DNA from: Candidatus Fraserbacteria bacterium
GTDB taxonomy: Bacteria; Bipolaricaulota; Bipolaricaulia; RBG-16-55-9; JAJCYT01
Assembly: GCA_029262795.1 (NCBI GenBank)
Contig: JAJCYT010000006.1
Coordinates: forward strand, 27,184 to 91,183
Direction of reading: 5' to 3'
DNA length: 64,000 nucleotides
Shown: piece by piece, positions 33,738 to 41,418 of the stretch
How the letters are laid out: every line of letters starts with the position of its first letter
How positions within the stretch are numbered: the stretch's first letter is position 1
Position numbers and translations under genes: made by a program
The notes under the pieces: model-generated
Databases searched by the model: none
Told to the model about the DNA's origin: nothing
Seen by the model: only the letters and a program-made list of their open reading frames with translations

Positions 33738-34283
33738 CTAGTTAGAATCATTTTTGCCTTCACTAAAATATTCATTTCTGAGTAAAGAATAACATTCCAA
33801 ATCAACAAATTCACCTCGATGCCAAATGGCCTGTCGTGCAACACCTTCTTTTTGAAAGCCATTTTTGAGGGCAACCCGTCTTGATGCTTCATTGCCGATA
33901 TCTACGGCTAACTGTATGCGATTGATGCGCTCTGTATCAAAAATATATTCTAACATCATATTCAAGGCTTCTGTCATAATGCCCTTACCTCTACTCTCCT
34001 GATCGTAGAGGATGTATCCCACTTCTTTGGCTTGGTGGTAAGTAACGGTTTGCATGTAGAAGATAATGCCCAAAACACGGTCCTGCTTGTCCACAACAAC
34101 AAATTGGCGGTAATCATCTTTCCAAAAGCCATGTTCCTGAAATGCTTTTCTAAACCCAGGATAAGAATTAAAGCTCATGTGAAAATCTACGCCACGCCCT
34201 TCCAGATCAGATTCCATTTCGTAAAGCGTGTCTAAATCCTTTTCATAAGTCAGTCGCAAATTGATATTTTTTCCTCGAATCAT
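33738..34283 (-). CDS. GNAT family N-acetyltransferase (RimJ/RimL-like)
   Basis: The product has 181 residues. The GNAT fold is supported by VGYILYDQESRGKGIMTEAL (motif A, acetyl-CoA pyrophosphate loop with RGKG) and NRIQLAVDIGNEASRRVALKNGFQKEGVARQAIWHRGEFVDLECYSLL (quoted in parts), the last typical of the RimJ/RimL type acting on N-termini or antibiotics. The substrate is unknown. It leads a two-gene operon. Confidence 0.85.
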   Translation of the reverse strand: MIRGKNINLRLTYEKDLDTLYEMESDLEGRGVDFHMSFNSYPGFRKAFQEHGFWKDDYRQFVVVDKQDRVLGIIFYMQTVTYHQAKEVGYILYDQESRGKGIMTEALNMMLEYIFDTERINRIQLAVDIGNEASRRVALKNGFQKEGVARQAIWHRGEFVDLECYSLLRNEYFSEGKNDSN

Positions 34284-34403
34284 TGTGTCCTCCTGAGAAA
34301 GTTAAATTACCCTGTTTCAGCAGAAATTCCCACCTAAGTTTCAAATCCTTTTCCCATAGAATGACAAGTCGAACTTTAATGACAATAAAGGAGTCTCTTT
34401 ATA

Positions 34404-34697
34404 ATGCAATTCCATATCAGCGACTTTTTCATTGGCTGGTTCCTGATGAACGCCATGCCACATCTTCTGGTTGCACAAACTGAAGTTCGTTTTCTCAGCC
34501 TGTTTGGTTACAGCATTAAGGCCAATTATGGTTATGCAGTATTTAATTTATTTGTCGCACTGATTCTATTTCAGATCCAATATGGCTTGAACAATTTATT
34601 CAATCACGGGCTGTTCTTGGGCGCATTGTTCATTCTTGTTGCGTATATTTTTTCAGGGAGATATTTCTACAAATTATTCAAGGCTCCAACAAATTGA
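34404..34697 (+). CDS. Small membrane protein
   Basis: The product has 97 residues with three hydrophobic segments (FFIGWFLMNAMPHLLV, YAVFNLFVALILFQIQY, LFLGALFILVAYIFSG) and a short basic tail. It overlaps the convergent RNA-ligase-like gene by 20 bases at the 3' end. The family was not recognised. Confidence 0.55.
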   Translation: MQFHISDFFIGWFLMNAMPHLLVAQTEVRFLSLFGYSIKANYGYAVFNLFVALILFQIQYGLNNLFNHGLFLGALFILVAYIFSGRYFYKLFKAPTN

Positions 34698-35223
34698 ATG
34701 AGCACATGGAATACCATCGACCATTGACTCTCTTCCAGAGATGGATAGCATTGACTCGACTCTTGAATGGAAGTTGGTATCCGTGATTCCTGTGAAAATC
34801 CGATTCAATTTGTTCTAATTGTTGAATATTGGAATGATGGGCAATCGTCAAATGTGGTATTGAATTTTTATGAGCACCTTCATAGGGAAGATAGTCTGGA
34901 AATGCTTGTGATACTGCCTGTATCAAAGCCTTAAGCGAAATCATCGGAGTTGGCTCCAGATATAATACTTCAGGAAATTTTTTCGTTTGATGGAATACAA
35001 TTTCAAAAGTTGTGATTGCAGAAAATATATCAGTTAACTTCGACAATGTATTTTTATCAATTTTGTCGGGATGCTTGAATGGGTAGAGGATTGTAATATG
35101 TGCAGGCATGCCAAGTTTCGAAGATGGATCAAATTGATCTCTAATAGGCTTTACAAATGATTCAGCTTCTGGAATCAGTATGGCTAAGGCTGTTAAATCT
35201 TTTACTATTTTTGGTTCAATCAT
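34678..35223 (-). CDS. 2'-5' RNA ligase/cyclic phosphodiesterase-like (2H) protein
   Basis: The product has 181 residues. The two HxT/S-type motifs of the 2H phosphoesterase superfamily are visible, HITILYPF and HLTIAHH, about 85 residues apart. These enzymes open 2',3'-cyclic phosphates or make/cleave 2'-5' bonds. The gene starts inside the end of a 31-codon upstream frame and overlaps a membrane protein gene at its 3' end. Confidence 0.85.
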   Translation of the reverse strand: MIEPKIVKDLTALAILIPEAESFVKPIRDQFDPSSKLGMPAHITILYPFKHPDKIDKNTLSKLTDIFSAITTFEIVFHQTKKFPEVLYLEPTPMISLKALIQAVSQAFPDYLPYEGAHKNSIPHLTIAHHSNIQQLEQIESDFHRNHGYQLPFKSRVNAIHLWKRVNGRWYSMCSFNLLEP

Positions 35224-35311
35224 CTTCAGTAAGTTTTTGTCTCACCTGCTTTTGTTCAAAAAATACTTTTTCTTCTCGCCTTGGATATTCTATGAATGAT
35301 TTCTTAGCCAT
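35216..35311 (-). CDS. 31-residue leader peptide coupled to the 2H phosphoesterase
   Basis: The ATG is 6 bases after a strong AGGGGAGG site, and the stop lies inside the start of the downstream gene (8-base overlap). The peptide is basic and charged (MAKKSFIEYPRREEKVFF). It is too short for family assignment, but the strong ribosome site and the coupling argue that it is translated and could tune translation of the following gene. Confidence 0.55.
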   Translation of the reverse strand: MAKKSFIEYPRREEKVFFEQKQVRQKLTEDD

Positions 35312-35419
35312 ACCCAACCTCCCCTAAGTTTTTAAAAGAGTAAAATTTGGTTTTCTATAGGATAAATTAAGAAAATTGCTTTGACCAATTTTTAGTCGTA
35401 AGCTGCAAGAGATTGGCTT

Positions 35420-35830
35420 ATGTTACCATTTCTTAATTTTACGCGGATGGTTATGCTGGTATCAACTTCTGTAGTGATCTTCGTTCCGCTGGGCGTCGAA
35501 TCATTTGCTGATATTGCTTGTGGTTTAGGCTTGTTGGTTGGACTGATTGCGTCTGTTGTGTTGTACTTTACCGACATTTCCAGCGTTCGCCTTCGCACTT
35601 TTTTTGAAGCCAAACAAACCGAACCTGCGCTTGACCACACAGACTCTCGTTTAAAACTCTATCTAACGACGGGGTTATTGGGGTTTATCATTGGAACAAT
35701 GTTTGTCCTCACTGCGGGATTAAGCCTCACCCCTGTATCTTGTCTGGCTTTGACGGGGCTAAGTTTTCTTGCACTGGGCTTTTTAGATCTAAAAATCTTT
35801 TTCAAAATTCGACACAACTTGGATAAATAA
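35420..35830 (+). CDS. Four-helix membrane protein
   Basis: The product has 136 residues with four hydrophobic segments (MVMLVSTSVVIFVPLGV, GLGLLVGLIASVVLYFT, TTGLLGFIIGTMFVLTAGLSL, LALTGLSFLALGFLDLKIFF) and a basic end. No family was recognised. It stands alone, convergent with the gene at 35843. Confidence 0.55.
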   Translation: MLPFLNFTRMVMLVSTSVVIFVPLGVESFADIACGLGLLVGLIASVVLYFTDISSVRLRTFFEAKQTEPALDHTDSRLKLYLTTGLLGFIIGTMFVLTAGLSLTPVSCLALTGLSFLALGFLDLKIFFKIRHNLDK

Positions 35831-35842
35831 ATTCAGTTAGTT

Positions 35843-36556
35843 TCAAGGAATCAATCTCGGATGATTAAAGCTCAACTCACCACTGCCGAAAATGACAATG
35901 CCGAACAGTCTGACATTGCGCCAGTTGAGGGAGCTGGGTGAGACTGGTTTGTTGAGCGAGAGGGTCATATCACCAGCTTCGTTGACAGATTTGCTGAAGA
36001 AAGCCCAGCCTTTGCCGAATTTTTTGTTCAGAGATGCCTCATCGCCTTCGGACGAATCGTCAAACAGCCTGGACAACGCATCGGCCAGGGACAATCCTTC
36101 TGCTTCGAGTGCGAAGAAGCGGACTTCAAAATCGCCTTCATAGCTGAGAATATTCAGGACCAAGCGTTGTGCATCTTCCAGATCCTGAGGTTTGTTGAAG
36201 CCGTAAGCCAGCACGGCGGCGTTGTTACCACAGTTAGGGTCAATCGAAATGTCCACCTGTTCGTTTTCGATGCGGAGAGTGTTGGTGCCTTCCTGATCAT
36301 CGGTGCTTGAGAAAATTTCCACCTGACGCGTGCCAGCCGTGAACTCGTTCGTCTGGAACGTCCCGCGCATAGAATCCCCACCGCAATCGATGGCTTCGAG
36401 TAAGTCCGTGCCCGCGAGCGGATCAATCGATACAGCGCCGCCACCTTGGAAGATGAATTGATTTGTGGACAAATACTGTGGGTTCGTATAAAAAAACAAC
36501 CCAAAACCGCCAATTAGCACCGCGCAAAATGCCAGATATGCACCAACAACTTTCAT
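35843..36556 (-). CDS. Membrane-anchored protein, paralog of 40686-41369
   Basis: The ATG at 36556 has a GGAGGG site upstream; an ATG at 36586 is a fallback. The 237-residue product has a short N-terminal membrane segment and a mostly beta domain containing SIDPNCGNNAAVLAYG, EGDFEVRFFALE and WRNVRLFGIVIFGSGELSFNHPRLIP. The same landmarks appear at 40686-41369 (TIDPNC, QGDFQVRLI, VNFIGFAISGEGHLVISQPRL). The two copies flank the protease and scaffold-like genes. Function is unknown. Confidence 0.55.
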   Translation of the reverse strand: MKVVGAYLAFCAVLIGGFGLFFYTNPQYLSTNQFIFQGGGAVSIDPLAGTDLLEAIDCGGDSMRGTFQTNEFTAGTRQVEIFSSTDDQEGTNTLRIENEQVDISIDPNCGNNAAVLAYGFNKPQDLEDAQRLVLNILSYEGDFEVRFFALEAEGLSLADALSRLFDDSSEGDEASLNKKFGKGWAFFSKSVNEAGDMTLSLNKPVSPSSLNWRNVRLFGIVIFGSGELSFNHPRLIP

Positions 36557-36617
36557 CCTTTGCCCTCCAATGATGTCTGGGTACATTTCATTATATTGGA
36601 TGTTTCACTCAAAGCGC

Positions 36618-36646
36618 GAAAAGCCTCCCACACCAGGGAGGCTTTC
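36618..36646 (-). terminator. Terminator of the protease/scaffold operon
   Basis: A stem of AAAGCCTCCC and GGGAGGCTTT with a 6-base loop lies just after the stop at 36680 in the minus direction and is followed by a T-run. It separates the 36680-40575 operon from the gene at 35843. Confidence 0.85.
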
Positions 36647-36679
36647 TTGAGTCTGGATGGAGATTTTTGAATTGATTTA

Positions 36680-38014
36680 CTAAAGCTGACCGGCTCGCGC
36701 CATCACGATTTCCTGAACCGAAAGTTGTTTGATCGCTTGAAGCATTGAATTGTTGAGTCCATAACCTCTGCGCGACTCCTGACCTCGATTTTGACCAAGC
36801 ATTTTCTGGAGTCGTTTTTTGAAAACTAATTTGAGGAACTCAGCAATTTCATTTTGAGCGTTGCCCAGTGCTGTGGGGATGCTGTTGTTGAGCGCGCGTT
36901 CGATCTCGGCGTCAGTGGGATTATCGCCCAGCGATTGACCTGTTGCCTGAACTAAAAACTCGTTGACTTTGATTCGGAAACTGGGAGGTAGCATGACACC
37001 TTGGCGTACGACACGCTGAACGGTTTCCACCCGATCCTCATCGGGTAAGTTCAGTTGCTGCTCTCGTTCCAGTTCGGCCAACGCCTGCATCCCAATGCTG
37101 ATGGACACTGCTGGAATCTGCGCCATGTTAATTACAATGAGATGCCAGTTGCCTTTTTCAATAAACTCATTCAAACGCCTCAAGTTGAAAGTTCCAGCAT
37201 TAGCAAGCTTGATAATATCTCTTCGATGCCCACTTAAGGAGAAAAAGTTTTCGATCATCAGTTTTTGATGGTCTTGAAATAAGATTGCTAGGCCAACATT
37301 AAATCGCGCTTTAAGTTCTGATATGGAATTAGGGCACGCTCCCTTAGAAATAACACTGTCTAAATTTTGAGATTTTCCTTTAAGTTCACGACGAATTTTT
37401 TTAAGACGATCTTTGAGTTGCTCTTTTGAATTTCGATCGAGTTGATCGTTCGATTGTTGCATGATTGAAATCCAACCATGCCGAAAAGAATTCCAGTATT
37501 CATCAATAATTTCTCTGAATTCTTCTGGTTTTTGAACATCGCTGACATGACAACAACTCTCTGTTCGCAATTCTTCGAGTCGATCAATTGCATCTTGCAT
37601 TACTTGATTCATCTCTTTGTCAAGCTCCTGCCCTAGAGAGTTTTCTCCAACTTCTAGACAGCGACGTTCAAGAATGTTGAAATCAGCAAATTGATTTAAT
37701 TTTGAAATACTTTGTGAAATGTGGCTCCGAACTTGTCCCTTATTGTCTGAACAATAATTGTTTGTATTTTTTTGCATCAAGAGAAGTTGCTCTGCCATGA
37801 GCTTGACACTTTCTTGAGTTCCTTGGGCTAATTTCCTGATATTTGAACAGCGTTTCTTGTCTTCATTTTTTTCTGGAGGTGAGTCCATAGGAGGCTGTTC
37901 GGCTGGCGGAGATGATTGTGGCGGATTTGAGGGATCAACTCCATCACTTACCCCCTCCATCTCGTGGGAGTGGAGGAGGAGGCGGGTGTTGTATTTGCTG
38001 TCGTAGATGTGCAT
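36680..38014 (-). CDS. Scaffold-like protein with AT-rich internal segment
   Basis: The product has 444 residues. A proline-rich and acidic N-terminus (residues about 25-50) is followed by a helical, Gln- and Glu-rich middle encoded by clearly AT-rich DNA, and then a C-terminal helical part ending LSVQEIVMARAGQL. A very similar ending (LTIEEIITARQGYAH) closes the adjacent prohead-protease gene. It starts 14 bases after that gene's stop. Its place after the protease suggests a scaffolding or maturation role. Confidence 0.5.
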   Translation of the reverse strand: MHIYDSKYNTRLLLHSHEMEGVSDGVDPSNPPQSSPPAEQPPMDSPPEKNEDKKRCSNIRKLAQGTQESVKLMAEQLLLMQKNTNNYCSDNKGQVRSHISQSISKLNQFADFNILERRCLEVGENSLGQELDKEMNQVMQDAIDRLEELRTESCCHVSDVQKPEEFREIIDEYWNSFRHGWISIMQQSNDQLDRNSKEQLKDRLKKIRRELKGKSQNLDSVISKGACPNSISELKARFNVGLAILFQDHQKLMIENFFSLSGHRRDIIKLANAGTFNLRRLNEFIEKGNWHLIVINMAQIPAVSISIGMQALAELEREQQLNLPDEDRVETVQRVVRQGVMLPPSFRIKVNEFLVQATGQSLGDNPTDAEIERALNNSIPTALGNAQNEIAEFLKLVFKKRLQKMLGQNRGQESRRGYGLNNSMLQAIKQLSVQEIVMARAGQL

Positions 38015-38028
38015 GGAGGTGGACTCCC

Positions 38029-40575
38029 TTAGTGCGCGTAGCCCTGGCGCGCTGTGATGATTTCTTCAATGGTGAGGGATTTGATGGCGGCTTTGAGTGC
38101 GTTGAGGTGGGCGCGTTGTTTGGAGCCGGCGTCTTCGATGGCGGCGACGATGGCACCGCCTGCGGCGGGTTGGCTGGCCAGGTCCACGCTGCGGAAACGT
38201 TGGATGTTGTTGACTTTTACGTACATATTGTCGTTGAGGTCGTCGTAACCGTAGTCGCCGTCGATGTCGGCAAAGATGGACACGCCGGTACCGTTGCCGC
38301 CTGGGGTGGTGGCTTCGTCCAGGATGGCTTTGGCCCAGCCTTCGGCGGCTTTGTCCACCACCAGGGTGGCGAACAATCCTTCGCCGAAGTCGGGGTGATT
38401 TTCGTACGCGGCTTCCTTCAGCAGACCGACGCGGTTGAGGGCAAAGCCACTGGGCTGCATTGGTTCCAGTTCGGCGGGCAAGTGGGAAAACATGGGCTGA
38501 TACTGACCAAACCCATACGCCTGAACCGGCACGCCCTCCAACAACCTGGCACTGCGCCGTAACATCTGAGGCGAATACTCATAATTGTTCAAAGACCGCC
38601 CAGGCTGAATGACCCGCACCCGATAACGCAAACGAGGAAATGCTTCACATTGCTCGCCAATGCAATCTACAGATTCGAGGGCGATGGGTTGAAAAGTTTT
38701 ATGAATTGGGAGCGATTCGAGAGTTGCTTGATTTCCAAGTGGGCCTTCAAATGGAATTGAAGGACAAATAAGTTGAAATGGTTCATCAAAGGTTCCTAGA
38801 CCATAGAAATGAAGTAATCCATTTATGAAAGTTTCCAAATCGTTTTGAAATATCCTAAAGGGGTCATTGCCATTCCTTGGAATACATGTTCTTGGTATAG
38901 AACGCCCAAACAAGGTTATATCTGAAAAAAAACCAGGATTTTCAACTTCTAATTCATCTCTCTCTTCTTGTCTTATTACTTCTGGATCCGTAGTGGAGTC
39001 TAGTGGAACACCACTAAATACTTCTAACATTGAGTCACGAACAACTGTTCCATCTTCCAAGTCATCAGAAAATCTTCGAATCCAAAGAGCATTGAAAAGT
39101 GTTTCTGTATCTGCCTGAGTTCTATCAACTACACTGAGCATTTTATCAATAAACTGACTAGTGCCCAAGACACCGGTCTCTAGTTGCCTGAATAAATCCT
39201 CAAGTTCATTGCTAAGAAAATCATTTGCTATTTCAGTCAGAGCAAAATTTGCATACGGTGAAATATTGCCTTCTTCAAAGCTTTGTTGATGATAACGCAA
39301 CAGAAGTTCTAATGGATTGGTTTGGGCAAGATGTAAAATTTCTTCTTCAGTTGCACCAAAGTCTGAGGCTATAGTTCTTAGAATGGATATAGCAGTTGAG
39401 CTATGACCAGCAATATTAGCTGAATTTACAAGGAAGTTTGTGAGCATTGTTGAAAGACCTAATGCAGGAACTACCAATGAAACAATTGTTGCACCAAGAC
39501 CAATAACCGTTAAAGAGTCATCAATATCTATTCCAAGGCTTTCTATCCATTCTTCAATGCTTTCATCAGTCAAGTTAAAGTCCGCAAAAATCCCTGCTAG
39601 GCTATCTCGTAGGTTTCCTTTGAGTCTATTAGCAACTAGGTCTTGATCAATATCGCCACTTAACTCGAGCTTTTTGACTATCATATCAAGGGCTTTTCCG
39701 TCAAAAGTATTTATAAGATGTTGAGCCCATCTTCTATATTCGCCTTCTAGATCATCGGCAGATTTGACACAAATTCCTGTCGCATTAAAGGCAAATGGCC
39801 CACTGTCAATGTTATTTTTTAAGATATTATCTAGCTCAAAAGCTAATCCCCATACTTCACTAGTAGCAACTATTGATCCATCACTGAACTCTACATTTTT
39901 TCCACGCTCAATCCATTTGTCAAAATATGCAGTGACAAATTCATCGGCAATATCATCATAAGAGATTCTATTACTAGGATCTGAATTTCGCATGAGTAGA
40001 TCGCAACACATACTTTCTTTTTCTTTTTCTAGACTAAATTTAACTTCTGTAGGAACGCTTCGTACCTCAGTAGTTACATCTTTACAACGGTCATAGCTGC
40101 TTGTAGGCAATGCAGCAAAGCCGCTAGGGGCTGCAGAATCTTTTTCATGTCCAGTTAATATTTCAATTCTGCTAATTCCCGATTCGATAATTCCTTTTAA
40201 AGTGTTAATGTCATTAGGGTGATAACATAATGATGCCAAGTTAGTTAATTCGCTATTGAGTTCACCAAGTGATGAAGTTCTTTCATTTTGATTTGCATTG
40301 TGTGTCGAATCGCAATTGTCGCTACTTAGTTTTTTAGAGATTTGACTTGGTATTTCAACTTCTGGTGGTTTTTCAGAAGGAGGTTCATTATTATTTATAT
40401 CAGTCTGAGAGTTTGCTTTTTGAGATGAGATTGATTGGTTTTGACTGGAAGATATGAAATTAAATAGATTATTATCTTCTTCCTCATCATCTGATTCTGA
40501 AAAAAAGACTTCTTGGTTTAGCCTTTCTCGAGAAATCTCAAGGTTCTCTTTTTGAAAGTCATGTTTATGCTTCAT
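38029..40575 (-). CDS. Prohead protease-like protein with large N-terminal extension
   Basis: The ATG at 40575 follows AAGGGA; a TTG at 40593 is also in frame. The product has about 848 residues. The last 210 resemble phage prohead serine proteases: GRSLNNYEYSPQMLRRSARLL, GVPVQAYGFG, a histidine in MFSHLPAEL and a serine in TGVSIFADIDG, then RFRSVDLASQPAAGG. His and Ser are candidate catalytic residues near 698 and 766. The first 640 residues are of unknown origin and encoded by AT-rich DNA. The tail is LTIEEIITARQGYAH. It lies two genes downstream of the portal gene, as in many phages. Confidence 0.65.
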   Translation of the reverse strand: MKHKHDFQKENLEISRERLNQEVFFSESDDEEEDNNLFNFISSSQNQSISSQKANSQTDINNNEPPSEKPPEVEIPSQISKKLSSDNCDSTHNANQNERTSSLGELNSELTNLASLCYHPNDINTLKGIIESGISRIEILTGHEKDSAAPSGFAALPTSSYDRCKDVTTEVRSVPTEVKFSLEKEKESMCCDLLMRNSDPSNRISYDDIADEFVTAYFDKWIERGKNVEFSDGSIVATSEVWGLAFELDNILKNNIDSGPFAFNATGICVKSADDLEGEYRRWAQHLINTFDGKALDMIVKKLELSGDIDQDLVANRLKGNLRDSLAGIFADFNLTDESIEEWIESLGIDIDDSLTVIGLGATIVSLVVPALGLSTMLTNFLVNSANIAGHSSTAISILRTIASDFGATEEEILHLAQTNPLELLLRYHQQSFEEGNISPYANFALTEIANDFLSNELEDLFRQLETGVLGTSQFIDKMLSVVDRTQADTETLFNALWIRRFSDDLEDGTVVRDSMLEVFSGVPLDSTTDPEVIRQEERDELEVENPGFFSDITLFGRSIPRTCIPRNGNDPFRIFQNDLETFINGLLHFYGLGTFDEPFQLICPSIPFEGPLGNQATLESLPIHKTFQPIALESVDCIGEQCEAFPRLRYRVRVIQPGRSLNNYEYSPQMLRRSARLLEGVPVQAYGFGQYQPMFSHLPAELEPMQPSGFALNRVGLLKEAAYENHPDFGEGLFATLVVDKAAEGWAKAILDEATTPGGNGTGVSIFADIDGDYGYDDLNDNMYVKVNNIQRFRSVDLASQPAAGGAIVAAIEDAGSKQRAHLNALKAAIKSLTIEEIITARQGYAH

Positions 40576-40685
40576 TATTCCCTTTCGATACAAGAATTAA
40601 GTAATTCAAGTTGATCAAATATCTTCAATTAGTTATTTTATTCGGATACGTTGAGAGAATTTGGAGAAAAGCTAAATACAGTTTA

Positions 40686-41369
40686 TTAGGATAATCTTGG
40701 CTGACTTATAACAAGGTGACCTTCTCCAGAAATTGCAAAACCAATAAAATTTACTTGTGACCAGTTAAATTCTGGTTGGTCAGGTGTCCCTTTCAAGTCT
40801 ATTATTAAAGGGCCAGTTGAATCTATAGGATGCGTATAAAGCGTTGAAGATTCGACAAAATCTCTTTGAAGAAGATTTCTAATTAGAATAAGTCGTACTT
40901 GAAAATCACCTTGCAATTCAAGAACATTTAATTTAAAGCTTGATGCATCGGAAAAATCATAATCATGATTATATTGATACAAAAACTGTACAAGGTTACC
41001 GTTAATAGAATTGCAATTTGGATCAATTGTTAATGTGGACTGGCCGTCTTTTACAATTATATAGTAAGAGCCTGAAGGTAAAGGTTGTGTATTCTTAAGA
41101 CCTATATCATTAAATACCACTTGCCTATTGCCTTTATCATCTTGAAAAGGCTGCCACGCTATTTCATCACTTTGAAATACATCAAGTTCACAGCTATCGC
41201 TAATTAATCTAACTTCTGTCAAGAAATCATCCAAGATAACTTCGGAAAAACCATTAATTGGGTTTTCTGAAGAAAAAATGTATAAGGCGAAACCAATAAA
41301 AACAGCTAAAAATAACAGGACACTAAATGATTCTAGCAAATATCTTCTCTTACTGTATTTTGTATTCAT
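40686..41369 (-). CDS. Membrane-anchored protein, paralog of 35843-36556
   Basis: The product has 227 residues. A hydrophobic N-terminal segment (LLESFSVLLFLAVFIGFALYIF) is followed by a beta-rich domain with TIDPNCNSINGNLVQFLYQ, QGDFQVRLILIRN and VNFIGFAISGEGHLVISQPRLS, matching the protein at 35843-36556. The DNA is notably AT-rich. It lies between the portal gene and the protease gene, where phages usually have no such gene. Confidence 0.55.
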   Translation of the reverse strand: MNTKYSKRRYLLESFSVLLFLAVFIGFALYIFSSENPINGFSEVILDDFLTEVRLISDSCELDVFQSDEIAWQPFQDDKGNRQVVFNDIGLKNTQPLPSGSYYIIVKDGQSTLTIDPNCNSINGNLVQFLYQYNHDYDFSDASSFKLNVLELQGDFQVRLILIRNLLQRDFVESSTLYTHPIDSTGPLIIDLKGTPDQPEFNWSQVNFIGFAISGEGHLVISQPRLS

Positions 41370-41418
41370 TTTTGATTAATACAATATACTATTTATAGAG
41401 CTGTTTTCAAATTCGAGC

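Noticed and set aside
37912..38562. A 216-codon open frame on the plus strand opposite the protease and scaffold-like genes
   Set aside because: It is the complement of GC-rich virion genes, has a highly biased Gly/Val/Cys composition and no ribosome site, so it is a shadow frame.
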